A DNA stretch of 64,000 bases from Rhizobium leguminosarum bv. viciae USDA 2370 (GTDB lineage Bacteria > Pseudomonadota > Alphaproteobacteria > Rhizobiales > Rhizobiaceae). The position numbers and the translations under genes were made by a program. Of this stretch, positions 43,452 through 51,949 are shown piece by piece; position 1 is the stretch's first letter, and every line of letters begins with the position of its first letter. Below the pieces are notes generated by a model that saw nothing but the letters and a program-made list of their open reading frames with translations, ran no database searches and was not told the DNA's origin. Location: NCBI RefSeq assembly GCF_002008365.1, contig NZ_MRDL01000001.1, forward strand, positions 62,001 to 126,000, read 5' to 3'.

Positions 43452-44363
43452 ATGTCCGCTCAACCACCTGCCCCCACCGAAAAGGGCATCCTGCAGTTTC
43501 TCGCGATTTGCGATGCCTTCTATCCGCCAGACGCCGTTCAAGCATCGATCGAACAGCAGCGACATTGGTACGACGCTCTCTGCGCACGCTTCGATCGCCC
43601 GCTGCCCCCGGAGATGATCTTTGCGGACGGCATGCTCCAGCGCATACCGATCCGGCGTTACCGTCCGCGGAAAATCAGCACGCGCACCATTCTGCTCTAT
43701 CTTCATGGCGGTGGCTTCGTTGTCGGTTCGCTCGAGAGCCATCATGCCATCTGCGCCGAGATTGCTGATTTTGCCGGCGCGGAACTTGTTTCGGTCGATT
43801 ACCGGCTAGCCCCTGAATATCGCTGGCCGGCACAGACGGATGACGGCTTTACCGTGTTGAAACATCTGCTTTCCGCCAACAGCAAGGTCGTGCTGATCGG
43901 CGACAGCGCTGGGGCCAATCTTGCGGCGGGCCTTGCGTTGCGCGCGCGCGACGCGGGCCTGTCAGGCGTCGTCGGCCAAGTCCTGATCTATCCGGCGCTC
44001 GGCGGTGACCTTACTGCAGGCTCCTATGTCGAAATGGCCGCGGCCCCCGGATTGACGACGGCGGATGTCGCCTATTATCGCGAGATCTTGCGGGCGCCAG
44101 CAGGCAACGAGATTGCCGAACCACTGCAGGCAGCTTCGCTTGCCGGGCTGCCGCCGGCCTTCATCACGGTCGCGCATTTCGATCCGCTCCGGGACGACGG
44201 CCGGCACTATGCCGCCCGGCTCACCGCGGAGGGCGTCGAAGTCTGGTTCCGGGAGGAGCCGCAGATGGTGCACGCGTGGCTGCGCGCCCGCCACATGAGC
44301 GATGGCGCGCGGGACGGCTTCCGTGCCGTGTGCGAGGCCATAAGGCGTTTGGCAGTGGCCTAG
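43452..44363 (+). CDS. Alpha/beta hydrolase, hormone-sensitive-lipase family
   Basis: A 303-residue esterase. It has the oxyanion-hole motif LYLHGGGFVVGS, the LVSVDYRLAPEYRWPA segment, the nucleophile motif GDSAGANLAAGLAL (Ser near 157) and a C-terminal PAFITVAHFDPLRDDG with acid and later His (MVHAW). HSL-type enzymes hydrolyse short-chain esters. The start at 43452 has AAAGGA upstream. Its TAG stop codon (44361-44363) forms the first bases of the inverted-repeat element that follows, so the 3' end may have been set by insertion of that element. Confidence 0.9.
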   Translation: MSAQPPAPTEKGILQFLAICDAFYPPDAVQASIEQQRHWYDALCARFDRPLPPEMIFADGMLQRIPIRRYRPRKISTRTILLYLHGGGFVVGSLESHHAICAEIADFAGAELVSVDYRLAPEYRWPAQTDDGFTVLKHLLSANSKVVLIGDSAGANLAAGLALRARDAGLSGVVGQVLIYPALGGDLTAGSYVEMAAAPGLTTADVAYYREILRAPAGNEIAEPLQAASLAGLPPAFITVAHFDPLRDDGRHYAARLTAEGVEVWFREEPQMVHAWLRARHMSDGARDGFRAVCEAIRRLAVA

Positions 44364-44633
44364 AGCCTTTCCGGGTTAGATTGCAGCATTCTGCCGGAGC
44401 AGGTTTTCGTCAGGGCAAAGGCGATTGGCGAAGGGCATACCCCTTGGTACGTCCGAGCCGATCGCCTCTGATCCTGGCGGAAAGATGCCTGGCCCTTCGG
44501 GTTGGCTCAAACGGGCCGGCTGATCGACCGGCCCACTTGGCCGTAGAGCCGGGCTACGACGCGCGCCGACCGGTCGACCATCCGACTCCGTTTGAGCCAA
44601 CAGAATGCTGCAATCTAACCCGGAAAGGCTCTA
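44361..44633. repeat. 273-bp element with 33-bp perfect terminal inverted repeats
   Basis: The left arm 44361-44393 (TAGAGCCTTTCCGGG and onward) is the exact reverse complement of 44601-44633. Inside, a 13-bp inverted pair (44502-44514 and 44588-44600) abuts the right arm, and a GGGCCGG/CCGGCCC stem lies at about 44513-44534. Both ends read TAGAGC/GCTCTA, so a TA target duplication of the mariner/IS630 MITE type is possible. It carries no gene and fills the space between two convergent genes. The similarity of its ends to RIME1 at 63105 suggests a related rhizobial palindromic element. Confidence 0.88.
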
Positions 44634-44637
44634 ACGA

Positions 44638-46641
44638 TCACATCAGGTCACGCGCGATCCGCTTTTCCGCAAAGACCTTTTCGAAGATCTGCACATCGTC
44701 CTCGAAAGCGGTGACGACAGCGCTGATGATCCAGTCGGTCCGGGTGCAGGCAATGCGCGCGGTCGCGACTGTGCGGACGAACCAGCCGGGGCGGCGCATG
44801 TCGCAGGTCCAGGTCGACGTCCCGGTCATCGACAACGGATTATCGGGCGCAATCGACCAGACTTCCTCCCGCAATTGCCGGGTCGAGAGGCCGGTCTCAG
44901 GGTGTTCGGTGAGCCCGGTATCCTCGTGGATGTGATACTCCGTTCGGGCGGCCGAGAGATCGCGGACGACCTGCCGCTTCGTCGCGGCGGCCGCGTGCTC
45001 GATGTATTTCGGCAGCGGATCGGGATTGGCCGGTTCCTTGATGTCGATCCGCTGGTGCTCGCCGAGCATCGGCAGCCCCAGGCCGAGTGCCGCGATATCG
45101 ACCTCGATGCCTTCGTCATCAGGCGGCGGCAGGATCATCGGCCAATATGCGGTGGAAAGCGAAAGGCGGATGCGATGCCCCTTGCGGAAGCGATAACCGC
45201 AGGCATCGAGCACCAGCCGGATCGACACCTTCTCGCCTGGTATCAGCGGCTTGGGATCTGCATTGCCGTCGCGGTGAGTGAGATTGACGACGCCGAAGGC
45301 GACACGCGTTGCCGTGCCATCCGGATGGACATCGACGAGCCGGGCGCAGAGATTTCCGCCCGCCGTCCGAGAGCGCAGCGCAAGCGTGAGCACAGGCCGG
45401 CCGAGATAGTCGTAATCGCCAGCAAGCGGCATCGTATCGAAGATCAGCGAGCCGGCATCGTCCGAGCGTTGATCGATCGCCATTTCGGCATCGGGCTTCA
45501 GCGTAAAATACTCACCGGATGCCGTCCCGGTGTCGAGCGGAGAGCGGAGATAGACGGGATGCTCGGGCGCGTGCGGAATCGGCATGCCTTCCGTCAGCTT
45601 GCCGAACTGCTCGACATAGAAACACTGCATCTGCGGCGGCGACCAGACGTCCTTGGCGACCCAGAAACCCGGGTCGCTGTCGCGTCGCGGGGCAGGGCGG
45701 ATGGCATCGAGAATATAGGCGCGGGCCTGCGGCAAGGTGTCGATGCCGTTATCCTCGCCACGCAGCCATTTGTTCCACCAGGCGATCGCTTCGCCATGGA
45801 AATCCGTGCGCGGCTTCGGCCAGGCAAAGTGCGGATATTTGTGGACCCAGGGACCGATCAGTGCCTTCGCTTTGTGGCTCAGGCCTTCGGCCGCCATCAG
45901 AGGCGTATTGCGGTAGCCGTCCGCCCAGCCCGCGATGACAAGCGCGGGAATCTCCACGCTCGAAAAATCCTCTGAGATCGAGCCGTGACGCCAGAAATCG
46001 TCGCGCCGCTGATGGGTCAGCCACTCCTCCATGAAGAAGGGTTCGCCGGCCAGGCGTTCCAGCCACATCTCCTTCCAGCGTTCGCCGACAAGTGCGGGAT
46101 CGGGCGGGCGCGACTGGTAGCCGAGCATCGTTGCCGCCCATGAGAGCTGGGCGGAGAGATGGCAGCCGTTCTTGTAGTGGATGTCGTCATTGTAACGATC
46201 GACGGTCGAGGCGATCGATATGACGGCCTTCAGCGCCGGCGGTCGCAATGCTGCGACCTGCAGGCTGTTGAAGCCGCCCCAGGAGATGCCCATCATGCCG
46301 ACCGAGCCGTTCGACCATGGCTGCGCGGCAATCCAGGCGATCAGCTCGCAGGCATTGGCAAGCTCGCTTTCGGTATATTCGCCGTCGATGACGCCGCCGG
46401 ATTCTCCGGATCCGCGGATATCGACGCGCACACCGGCAATGCCTGCGGCCGCGAACACCGGATAGGTCGACTCATCCCTGAGGCAGGTTCCGTCCCGTTT
46501 GCGATAGGGCAGGAATTCGAAGACGGCAGGAACCGGATCTTCCTCAGCACCATCCGGCATCCAGATGCGCGCGGCAAGCCGCGTCCCATCCTTCAGGGTA
46601 ATCCATTCATTCTCGATGGTGGCGAAGCCGCGCGAGGTCAT
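44638..46641 (-). CDS. CocE/NonD family hydrolase (X-Pro dipeptidyl-peptidase S15 fold)
   Basis: A 667-residue hydrolase. The N-terminal alpha/beta-hydrolase part has LKDGTRLAARIWMPDG, VDIRGSGESGG and the nucleophile GMMGISWGGFNSLQVAA (Ser near 145), then IPALVIAGWADGY and LIGPWVHKYPH (Asp and His). The C-terminal jelly-roll covers about residues 400-590 (YLRSPLDTG, GRPVLTLALRSRTAGGNLCARLVDVHPDG). The family cleaves esters, amides or X-Pro dipeptides. The start at 46641 has AAGGA six bases before it. It is the last gene of the carnitine operon after the dipeptide-type ABC genes, so it may hydrolyse an imported conjugate. Confidence 0.9.
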   Translation of the reverse strand: MTSRGFATIENEWITLKDGTRLAARIWMPDGAEEDPVPAVFEFLPYRKRDGTCLRDESTYPVFAAAGIAGVRVDIRGSGESGGVIDGEYTESELANACELIAWIAAQPWSNGSVGMMGISWGGFNSLQVAALRPPALKAVISIASTVDRYNDDIHYKNGCHLSAQLSWAATMLGYQSRPPDPALVGERWKEMWLERLAGEPFFMEEWLTHQRRDDFWRHGSISEDFSSVEIPALVIAGWADGYRNTPLMAAEGLSHKAKALIGPWVHKYPHFAWPKPRTDFHGEAIAWWNKWLRGEDNGIDTLPQARAYILDAIRPAPRRDSDPGFWVAKDVWSPPQMQCFYVEQFGKLTEGMPIPHAPEHPVYLRSPLDTGTASGEYFTLKPDAEMAIDQRSDDAGSLIFDTMPLAGDYDYLGRPVLTLALRSRTAGGNLCARLVDVHPDGTATRVAFGVVNLTHRDGNADPKPLIPGEKVSIRLVLDACGYRFRKGHRIRLSLSTAYWPMILPPPDDEGIEVDIAALGLGLPMLGEHQRIDIKEPANPDPLPKYIEHAAAATKRQVVRDLSAARTEYHIHEDTGLTEHPETGLSTRQLREEVWSIAPDNPLSMTGTSTWTCDMRRPGWFVRTVATARIACTRTDWIISAVVTAFEDDVQIFEKVFAEKRIARDLM

Positions 46642-46692
46642 GCTCATTCCTTGATGCACTTTCCGTGAGACGAGGGCTCTGCCCTCGTCGAG

Positions 46693-48324
46693 TCAGTTAC
46701 CGGCGCTCTCCATGCGACGCGTGGCAAGCACCCGTTCCAGCCAGCCGATTTCCATTTCCGGTACGGATTTCAACAGCAGATCGGTGTAGTCGTCAAAGGG
46801 CGGGGAGAGCGCCGTCGATTTCGGACCGAACCGCACCAGCTTGCCACGATGCATCACCGCCACGCTGTCGGCAATCGCCCTGACGATCGCGATGTCGTGG
46901 GTGATGAAGACGTAGGACAGCTGTTCTTCTTCCTGCAGGCGCAGGAGAAGCTTGAGGATACCCTCCGCCACCAGCGGATCGAGCGCCGAAGTCGGCTCGT
47001 CGCAGAGGATGAGTTCGGGCTTGGCGGCAAGCGCTCTGGCGATCGCGACGCGCTGCTTCTGGCCACCTGATAGTTCGGCCGGGTAGCGGTCGACGAAACC
47101 CTTGCCCATTTCGATCTGGTCGAGCAACTCCTTCACCCGGGCGGTCTTCTCGGCACCTCTGAGGCCATAATAGAAGGTCAGCGGGCGGCCGATGATGTCT
47201 CGAACCGTCTGGCGCGGGTTCATCGCCGTGTCGGCCATCTGGTAGATCAGCTGGATACGCCTCAGATCGTCGTTCGGTCGGCTCTTGAGACCCGGCATCA
47301 GCGGTTTGCCGTCAAAGACGACGCGCCCGCTGCTCGGCGGCAACAGGCCGGTAATTACGCGCGCCAGGGTCGATTTGCCTGAACCGGATTCACCGACGAC
47401 CGCAAGCGTCTGCCCCCTCGGCACGTGCAGCGTGACATCGTGCAGCACCTTGAAACCGTTGGAATATTCGGCGCTGACATTTTCGACCTTGAGAAGTGCT
47501 GCGGACTGGTCGGCCGCCTCCTCGCGATAGGCCTGCCTGACATTGACGAGGGCGCGGGTATAATCCTCCCGCGGCGCCTCGATGATCTGCTGGACGCTGC
47601 CATATTCGACCTGTTTGCCATAACGCAGGACCATGATGTCGTCCGAGATCTGGGCGACGACGGCAAGGTCGTGGGTGATGTAGAGGGCGGCCGTGTGCGT
47701 TTCCTCGATGGCATGCTTGATCGCCGCCAGCACGTCGATCTGCGTGGTGACGTCGAGCGCCGTTGTCGGCTCGTCGAAAACGATGAGTTCGGGGTTGGAG
47801 CAGAGCGCCATCGCCGTCATCGCCCGCTGCAGCTGGCCACCGGAGACCTGGTGGGGAAAACGTTCGCCGAAGGTTTCGGGATTGGGCAGGCCGAGAACCC
47901 CGAACAGATAAAGCGCTCGCTCACGCGCCTTGTCCTTGGTCATCAATCCATGTTTGACTGAAGCCTCGATCACCTGATCGCCGAGCCGATGCGCCGGATT
48001 GAAGGCAGCGGCTGCCGACTGCGCGACGTAGCAGACCCGCGCGCCGCGGATCTGGCGGATGCCGTTCTTGCCGAGCGCGAGGATATTGTCGCCGTCGAGC
48101 AAGACCTCGCCGCCGGTGATTTCGGCGCCGCCCCGGCCATAGGCGAGTGCGGAGAGACCGATCGTCGATTTGCCGGCGCCCGATTCCCCGATCAGGCCGA
48201 GGACCTTGCCCTTCTTGAGGTCGAAGGAAACGCCGTCGACGATCGTCACCCGCTTGGGCGGTTCGCCCGGCGGATAGCTGGTTGCTTCGATCTTCAGATT
48301 GCGAACGGAAAGAAGCTCAGGCAT
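46693..48324 (-). CDS. Dipeptide-type ABC transporter fused ATP-binding protein (DppD-DppF)
   Basis: A 543-residue protein with two complete ABC ATPases. The first has Walker A GESGAGKST near residue 45 and a VSGGQLQRAMTAMAL signature; the second has GESGSGKST near residue 315 and an LSGGQKQRVAIARAL signature, each with Walker B and H-loop. This is the fused DppD/DppF arrangement of peptide/nickel-type importers. It overlaps the permease gene by eight bases. The carnitine gene context suggests a betaine-containing ligand rather than a plain dipeptide, which is inference. Confidence 0.93.
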   Translation of the reverse strand: MPELLSVRNLKIEATSYPPGEPPKRVTIVDGVSFDLKKGKVLGLIGESGAGKSTIGLSALAYGRGGAEITGGEVLLDGDNILALGKNGIRQIRGARVCYVAQSAAAAFNPAHRLGDQVIEASVKHGLMTKDKARERALYLFGVLGLPNPETFGERFPHQVSGGQLQRAMTAMALCSNPELIVFDEPTTALDVTTQIDVLAAIKHAIEETHTAALYITHDLAVVAQISDDIMVLRYGKQVEYGSVQQIIEAPREDYTRALVNVRQAYREEAADQSAALLKVENVSAEYSNGFKVLHDVTLHVPRGQTLAVVGESGSGKSTLARVITGLLPPSSGRVVFDGKPLMPGLKSRPNDDLRRIQLIYQMADTAMNPRQTVRDIIGRPLTFYYGLRGAEKTARVKELLDQIEMGKGFVDRYPAELSGGQKQRVAIARALAAKPELILCDEPTSALDPLVAEGILKLLLRLQEEEQLSYVFITHDIAIVRAIADSVAVMHRGKLVRFGPKSTALSPPFDDYTDLLLKSVPEMEIGWLERVLATRRMESAGN

Positions 48325-49144
48325 CGCCGCGCCCTCCCTTGAGGCTGGATGTGCGTTTCAGAAGCCAGTCGACGACGAGGTTGACGCAGACGGCCAGCAC
48401 GGCAATCGCCGTGCCCGGCACCAGCGCTGCCGAAATGCCGAAGATGATGCCGTCCTTGTTGTCCTTGACCATGCCACCCCAATCGGCCGCCGGCGGCTGA
48501 ATGCCGAGGCCCAGGAAGGAGAGCGTCGACAGGAACAGGATCGAGAAGGCGAAGCGCAGCCCGAACTCTGCCAGCAGCGGCGACAGCGTGTTCGGCAGGA
48601 TCTCGCGGAAGATGATCCAGAGCTTGCCTTCGCCGCGCAGCGTCGCCGCCTCGACGAATTCCATCACGGCGACATCGAGTGCCACCGCACGGCCGAGACG
48701 ATAGACGCGAGTGGAGTCGAGGATCGCCATGACAAGGATCAGCACGACGATGTTTTGCGGCAGCACCGCAAGAACGACGAGCGCGAAGATCAGCGTCGGG
48801 ATCGACATCATCAGATCATTGAAGCGTGACAGGACGGTGTCGATGAGGCCGCGCGAGACAGCGGCGGTGAAGCTGAGGATGATGCCGAGCGAGAAGGAGA
48901 TGATGGTGGCGGCGGATGCGACCGTCAGCGTCGTGCGCGCGCCGTAGATCAGGCGCGAGAAGATATCGCGACCGAGATTGTCGAGACCGAAGATATATTG
49001 ATTATCCGGCAGCTGCCAGACGTCGCCGACGACCTGCGTCTCGCCATAGGGGGCGAGCCAGGGTGCGAAGATTGCGAAGATGAAGGCGATGGCGATACCG
49101 GCCATGCCGATCCAGGCGGTGATGGGGATGTCTCTCAATCTCAT
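48317..49144 (-). CDS. Dipeptide-type ABC transporter permease (DppC)
   Basis: A 275-residue permease with about six membrane segments. It contains FGLDNLGRDIFSRLIYGARTTLTVA (DppC signature) near residue 53 and EFVEAATLRGEGKLWIIFREILPNTLSPLLAEFGLR (EAA loop) near residues 165-200. It overlaps the DppB-type permease by four bases and the ATPase by eight. Confidence 0.93.
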   Translation of the reverse strand: MRLRDIPITAWIGMAGIAIAFIFAIFAPWLAPYGETQVVGDVWQLPDNQYIFGLDNLGRDIFSRLIYGARTTLTVASAATIISFSLGIILSFTAAVSRGLIDTVLSRFNDLMMSIPTLIFALVVLAVLPQNIVVLILVMAILDSTRVYRLGRAVALDVAVMEFVEAATLRGEGKLWIIFREILPNTLSPLLAEFGLRFAFSILFLSTLSFLGLGIQPPAADWGGMVKDNKDGIIFGISAALVPGTAIAVLAVCVNLVVDWLLKRTSSLKGGRGDA

Positions 49145-50145
49145 CGCGGATGCCTCAGCCGGGGATTGGCGATAATCGCGAGGATATCGGCCGTCATATT
49201 GAGGAAGATGTAGACGGCGGCGAAGATCAGGCCGCAGGCCTGCACGACCGGCATGTCGCGCACGGTGACCGCATCGACCATATATTGCCCCATGCCGGGA
49301 TAGACGAAGACCACTTCGACAACGACGACGCCGACCACGAGATAGGCAAGGTTCAGCGCGATGACATTGATGATCGGCGCGAGCGCATTGGGGGCGGCAT
49401 GCTTGACGATCGCGCGGAAGGCGCTGAGGCCCTTCAGCTCTGCCGTCTCCATGTAAGCGGAGGACATGACGGAGAGGATTGCCGCCCGCGTCATGCGCAT
49501 CATATGCGCGAGCACGACGAGCACGAGGGTCGCCGTCGGCAGCGCGATCGCCTTCAACCGCTCGACGAAACTCATACTGTCATAGACGGTCGCCGGAAAG
49601 GTGGCCATGCCAAGGTTCACCGCGAAGAACAGGATCAACAGGTAGCCGATGAAGAATTCCGGCAGCGAGATCGCCGCAAGCGAAATCACGTTGATGATCT
49701 TATCCGGCAGGCGATTACGGAAATGCACCGACAGCATGCCGAGGCCGACCGCGAGCGGGACGGATATCACCGCTGCGAAACCCGCCAGGAACAGCGAGTT
49801 GCCGAGGCGCTTGCCGATCTGTTCGCTCACCGAATTCTTGCTGGCCCAGGAAGTGCCGAAGTCACCCTGGACGGCGTTGCCGAGCCACTCGACGTAGCGC
49901 GTGGTTATCGGGCGGTTCAGTCCGAGATCCTCTCGAATATTGGCGACGGCCTGCGGCGTCGCCGACTGGCCGAGATAGGTGGTGGCAAAATCGCCGGGCA
50001 AAGCTTCCAGGCCGCCGAAGATCAGGATGGAGACGGCAAAAAGCAGGACGAGGCTGAGCACGAAGCGCTCGAGGATGAGGGCAAGCAGCGGAAAACGCTG
50101 CCGGAACCTGAGGCCGGGCAAGATGCTTGGGGCAGGATTGGTCAT
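49141..50145 (-). CDS. Dipeptide-type ABC transporter permease (DppB)
   Basis: A 334-residue permease with about six membrane segments: FVLSLVLLFAVSILIFGGLEALPGDFA at the N-terminus, NIREDLGLNRPITTRYVEWLGNAVQGDFGTSW (DppB motif) and AYMETAELKGLSAFRAIVKHAAPNAL (EAA loop). It lies 96 bp after the binding-protein gene, a gap filled by two hairpins. Confidence 0.93.
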   Translation of the reverse strand: MTNPAPSILPGLRFRQRFPLLALILERFVLSLVLLFAVSILIFGGLEALPGDFATTYLGQSATPQAVANIREDLGLNRPITTRYVEWLGNAVQGDFGTSWASKNSVSEQIGKRLGNSLFLAGFAAVISVPLAVGLGMLSVHFRNRLPDKIINVISLAAISLPEFFIGYLLILFFAVNLGMATFPATVYDSMSFVERLKAIALPTATLVLVVLAHMMRMTRAAILSVMSSAYMETAELKGLSAFRAIVKHAAPNALAPIINVIALNLAYLVVGVVVVEVVFVYPGMGQYMVDAVTVRDMPVVQACGLIFAAVYIFLNMTADILAIIANPRLRHPR

Positions 50146-50174
50146 AGCGAGGACCTCGCGCTAAAACGTCGGGA

Positions 50175-50201
50175 GGACCGCGGGTTTTCATCCCACGGTC
50201 C
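50175..50201 (-). other. Intra-operon hairpin between binding-protein and permease genes
   Basis: GGACCG and CGGTCC arms, with a second GGG/CCC step, form a stem. A second hairpin GGGGC-ATAC-GCCCC lies at 50222-50235. Such structures after the binding-protein gene commonly protect its mRNA so that it is made in excess over the permeases. Confidence 0.55.
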
Positions 50202-50241
50202 CGGCTTCGTTAGAGATCGGAGGGGCATACGCCCCTTGCCA

Positions 50242-51831
50242 TCAGGCGTCCAGCCAGACGCGGGTCGCGACGTAGCCGTTCGACATGTCGTTGCCGATGT
50301 CGTGGACATAACCCTTCACCTGCTTGGTGGAGGCGTTCACGAAGTCGTTGAACATCGGCAGGATCACCCCGCCCTCGTCACGCACCGTCATCGCCATGGT
50401 GCGATACATGTCCTTGCGCTTGGCTTCATCCAGTTCGGAGCGGGCCTGCAGCAGCAGCTTGTCGAAATCAGGACGCTTGAACTTGGTGTCGTTCCAGTCC
50501 GCCGTCGAGAGATAGGCGGTGGAATACATCTGGTCCTGCGTCGGACGGCCGCCCCAGTAGGAGGTCGAGAAGGGCTGGACATTCCAGACGTTGGTCCAGT
50601 AGCCGTCGCCCGGCTCGCGCTTGACCTCGATCTCGATGCCGGCCTTCTTGCAGCTTTCCTGATAAAGGACGGCCGCATCGACGGCACCGGGGAAGGCGAC
50701 TTCGGAGGTTCGCAGGAGGACCGAGCCGCTATGGCCCGACTTCTTGTAGTGAAAGGCCGCCTTGTCGGGATCGTAGGCGCGCTGCTCGATGCCCTCGGGG
50801 AACAGCGCATAGGTGCTGTTGATCGGGAAGTCGTTGCCGACCTTGCCGTAACCGCCGAGGATCTTCTGCACCATGGTCTCGCGATCCATGGCGTATTTGA
50901 GGGCCAGGCGCAGGTCGTTGTTGTCGAACGGCGCCTTGTCGCAATGCATGATGAAAACGTAATGACCGCGGCCGGCGGTCGAGAGGATCTCGACATTGGG
51001 GGCACGCTTCAGCAAATTGACGGTCTTCGGGTCGACGCGGTTGATGTAGTGCACCTGGCCGGACGACAATGCCGCGATGCGAGCGGTGGCGTCGTTCATG
51101 CCGATGATTTCGATCGAATCGACATAACCCCGGTCGGAGCGCCAGTCGTCCTTGTTCTTTTCGAAGGTGGCGCGGACGCCGGGCTCGAAGCTCGTCATCT
51201 TGTAGGGGCCGGTGCCGATCGAGGCCAGCGGATCGTCGACGCCGCCATTCGGCTGGATGACCAGGTGGTAGTCCGACAGCAGCAGTGGCATGTCGGCATT
51301 GCCTTCGCTGAGCGTCAGCACGAGATTGCCGCCGTCGGCCTTGATCTCCTTGATCGAGCCGAGAACACCGAGCGCGCCGGATTCCGACTTCGCATCGGTA
51401 TGACGCTTCAGCGTCGCAACGACGTCGTCGATCGTCAGTTCCTTGCCATTGTGGAACTTGACGCCCTTGCGGATCTTGAAGGTCCAGGTCGCCGCGTCCT
51501 TCGACGGCTCCCAGGATTCGGCGAGCGCCGGCACGGCAGCACCCGTCAGCGGATCAGACTCGACCAGCATGTCCCCCCAGCAGCGGCCGATGCAGAACAT
51601 CACCTGCGACAGGAATTTTGCCGGATCGTTGGAATCGGTGGCCGCACCACCTTCGAGGCCGAGCTTCAGGTGGCCGCCGCGCTTCGGTTCGGCGGCTTGC
51701 GCACTTTCGGTAAAGAGCTTGTCGGCGACGGCAAGTGTGATGCCCGCCGCCATGGCGCGTCCCATGAATTCGCGGCGGCTAAGCCCGCCGGCGGTGACAC
51801 GGCTTGCGAGATATTTCGTGTAGTCGTTCAT
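50242..51831 (-). CDS. Dipeptide-type ABC transporter substrate-binding protein (DppA family, Tat signal)
   Basis: A 529-residue family-5 solute-binding protein. A Tat-type signal is visible: GGLSRREFMGRAMAAGITLAVADKLF, with the twin arginines near residues 19-20. The mature part has ESWEPSKDAATWTFKIRKGVKFHNGKELTIDDVVATLKRH, typical of DppA/OppA, and a C-terminal domain. Tat export implies folding before secretion. It belongs to the carnitine/butyrobetaine operon, so a quaternary-ammonium compound or conjugate could be its ligand; a dipeptide cannot be excluded. Confidence 0.9.
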   Translation of the reverse strand: MNDYTKYLASRVTAGGLSRREFMGRAMAAGITLAVADKLFTESAQAAEPKRGGHLKLGLEGGAATDSNDPAKFLSQVMFCIGRCWGDMLVESDPLTGAAVPALAESWEPSKDAATWTFKIRKGVKFHNGKELTIDDVVATLKRHTDAKSESGALGVLGSIKEIKADGGNLVLTLSEGNADMPLLLSDYHLVIQPNGGVDDPLASIGTGPYKMTSFEPGVRATFEKNKDDWRSDRGYVDSIEIIGMNDATARIAALSSGQVHYINRVDPKTVNLLKRAPNVEILSTAGRGHYVFIMHCDKAPFDNNDLRLALKYAMDRETMVQKILGGYGKVGNDFPINSTYALFPEGIEQRAYDPDKAAFHYKKSGHSGSVLLRTSEVAFPGAVDAAVLYQESCKKAGIEIEVKREPGDGYWTNVWNVQPFSTSYWGGRPTQDQMYSTAYLSTADWNDTKFKRPDFDKLLLQARSELDEAKRKDMYRTMAMTVRDEGGVILPMFNDFVNASTKQVKGYVHDIGNDMSNGYVATRVWLDA

Positions 51832-51908
51832 TCCCCAGTTCCTTCTTTATGGTGCGTTGACAGAACTTCCGGGCAAGTCCGCAGGCGGTTTCCTCTCCAC
51901 CTCCGGTG

Positions 51909-51923
51909 CCCGCATCATGCGGG
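51909..51923 (-). other. Hairpin between hydratase and binding-protein genes
   Basis: CCCGCA and TGCGGG arms enclose a three-base loop, between the end of the CaiD-like gene and the binding-protein gene. A short T-rich stretch precedes it on the minus strand rather than following it, so it is more likely a processing or mRNA-stability site than a terminator. Confidence 0.4.
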
Positions 51924-51949
51924 AAAATAATGCGGTTGCTGCCGCCTGG

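Noticed and set aside
49150..51930. A 926-codon open frame on the plus strand
   Set aside because: It lies antisense to the binding-protein and permease genes, which have full family motifs. Its composition (long runs of Asp, Arg, His and Gly) is the usual mirror of GC-rich coding DNA.
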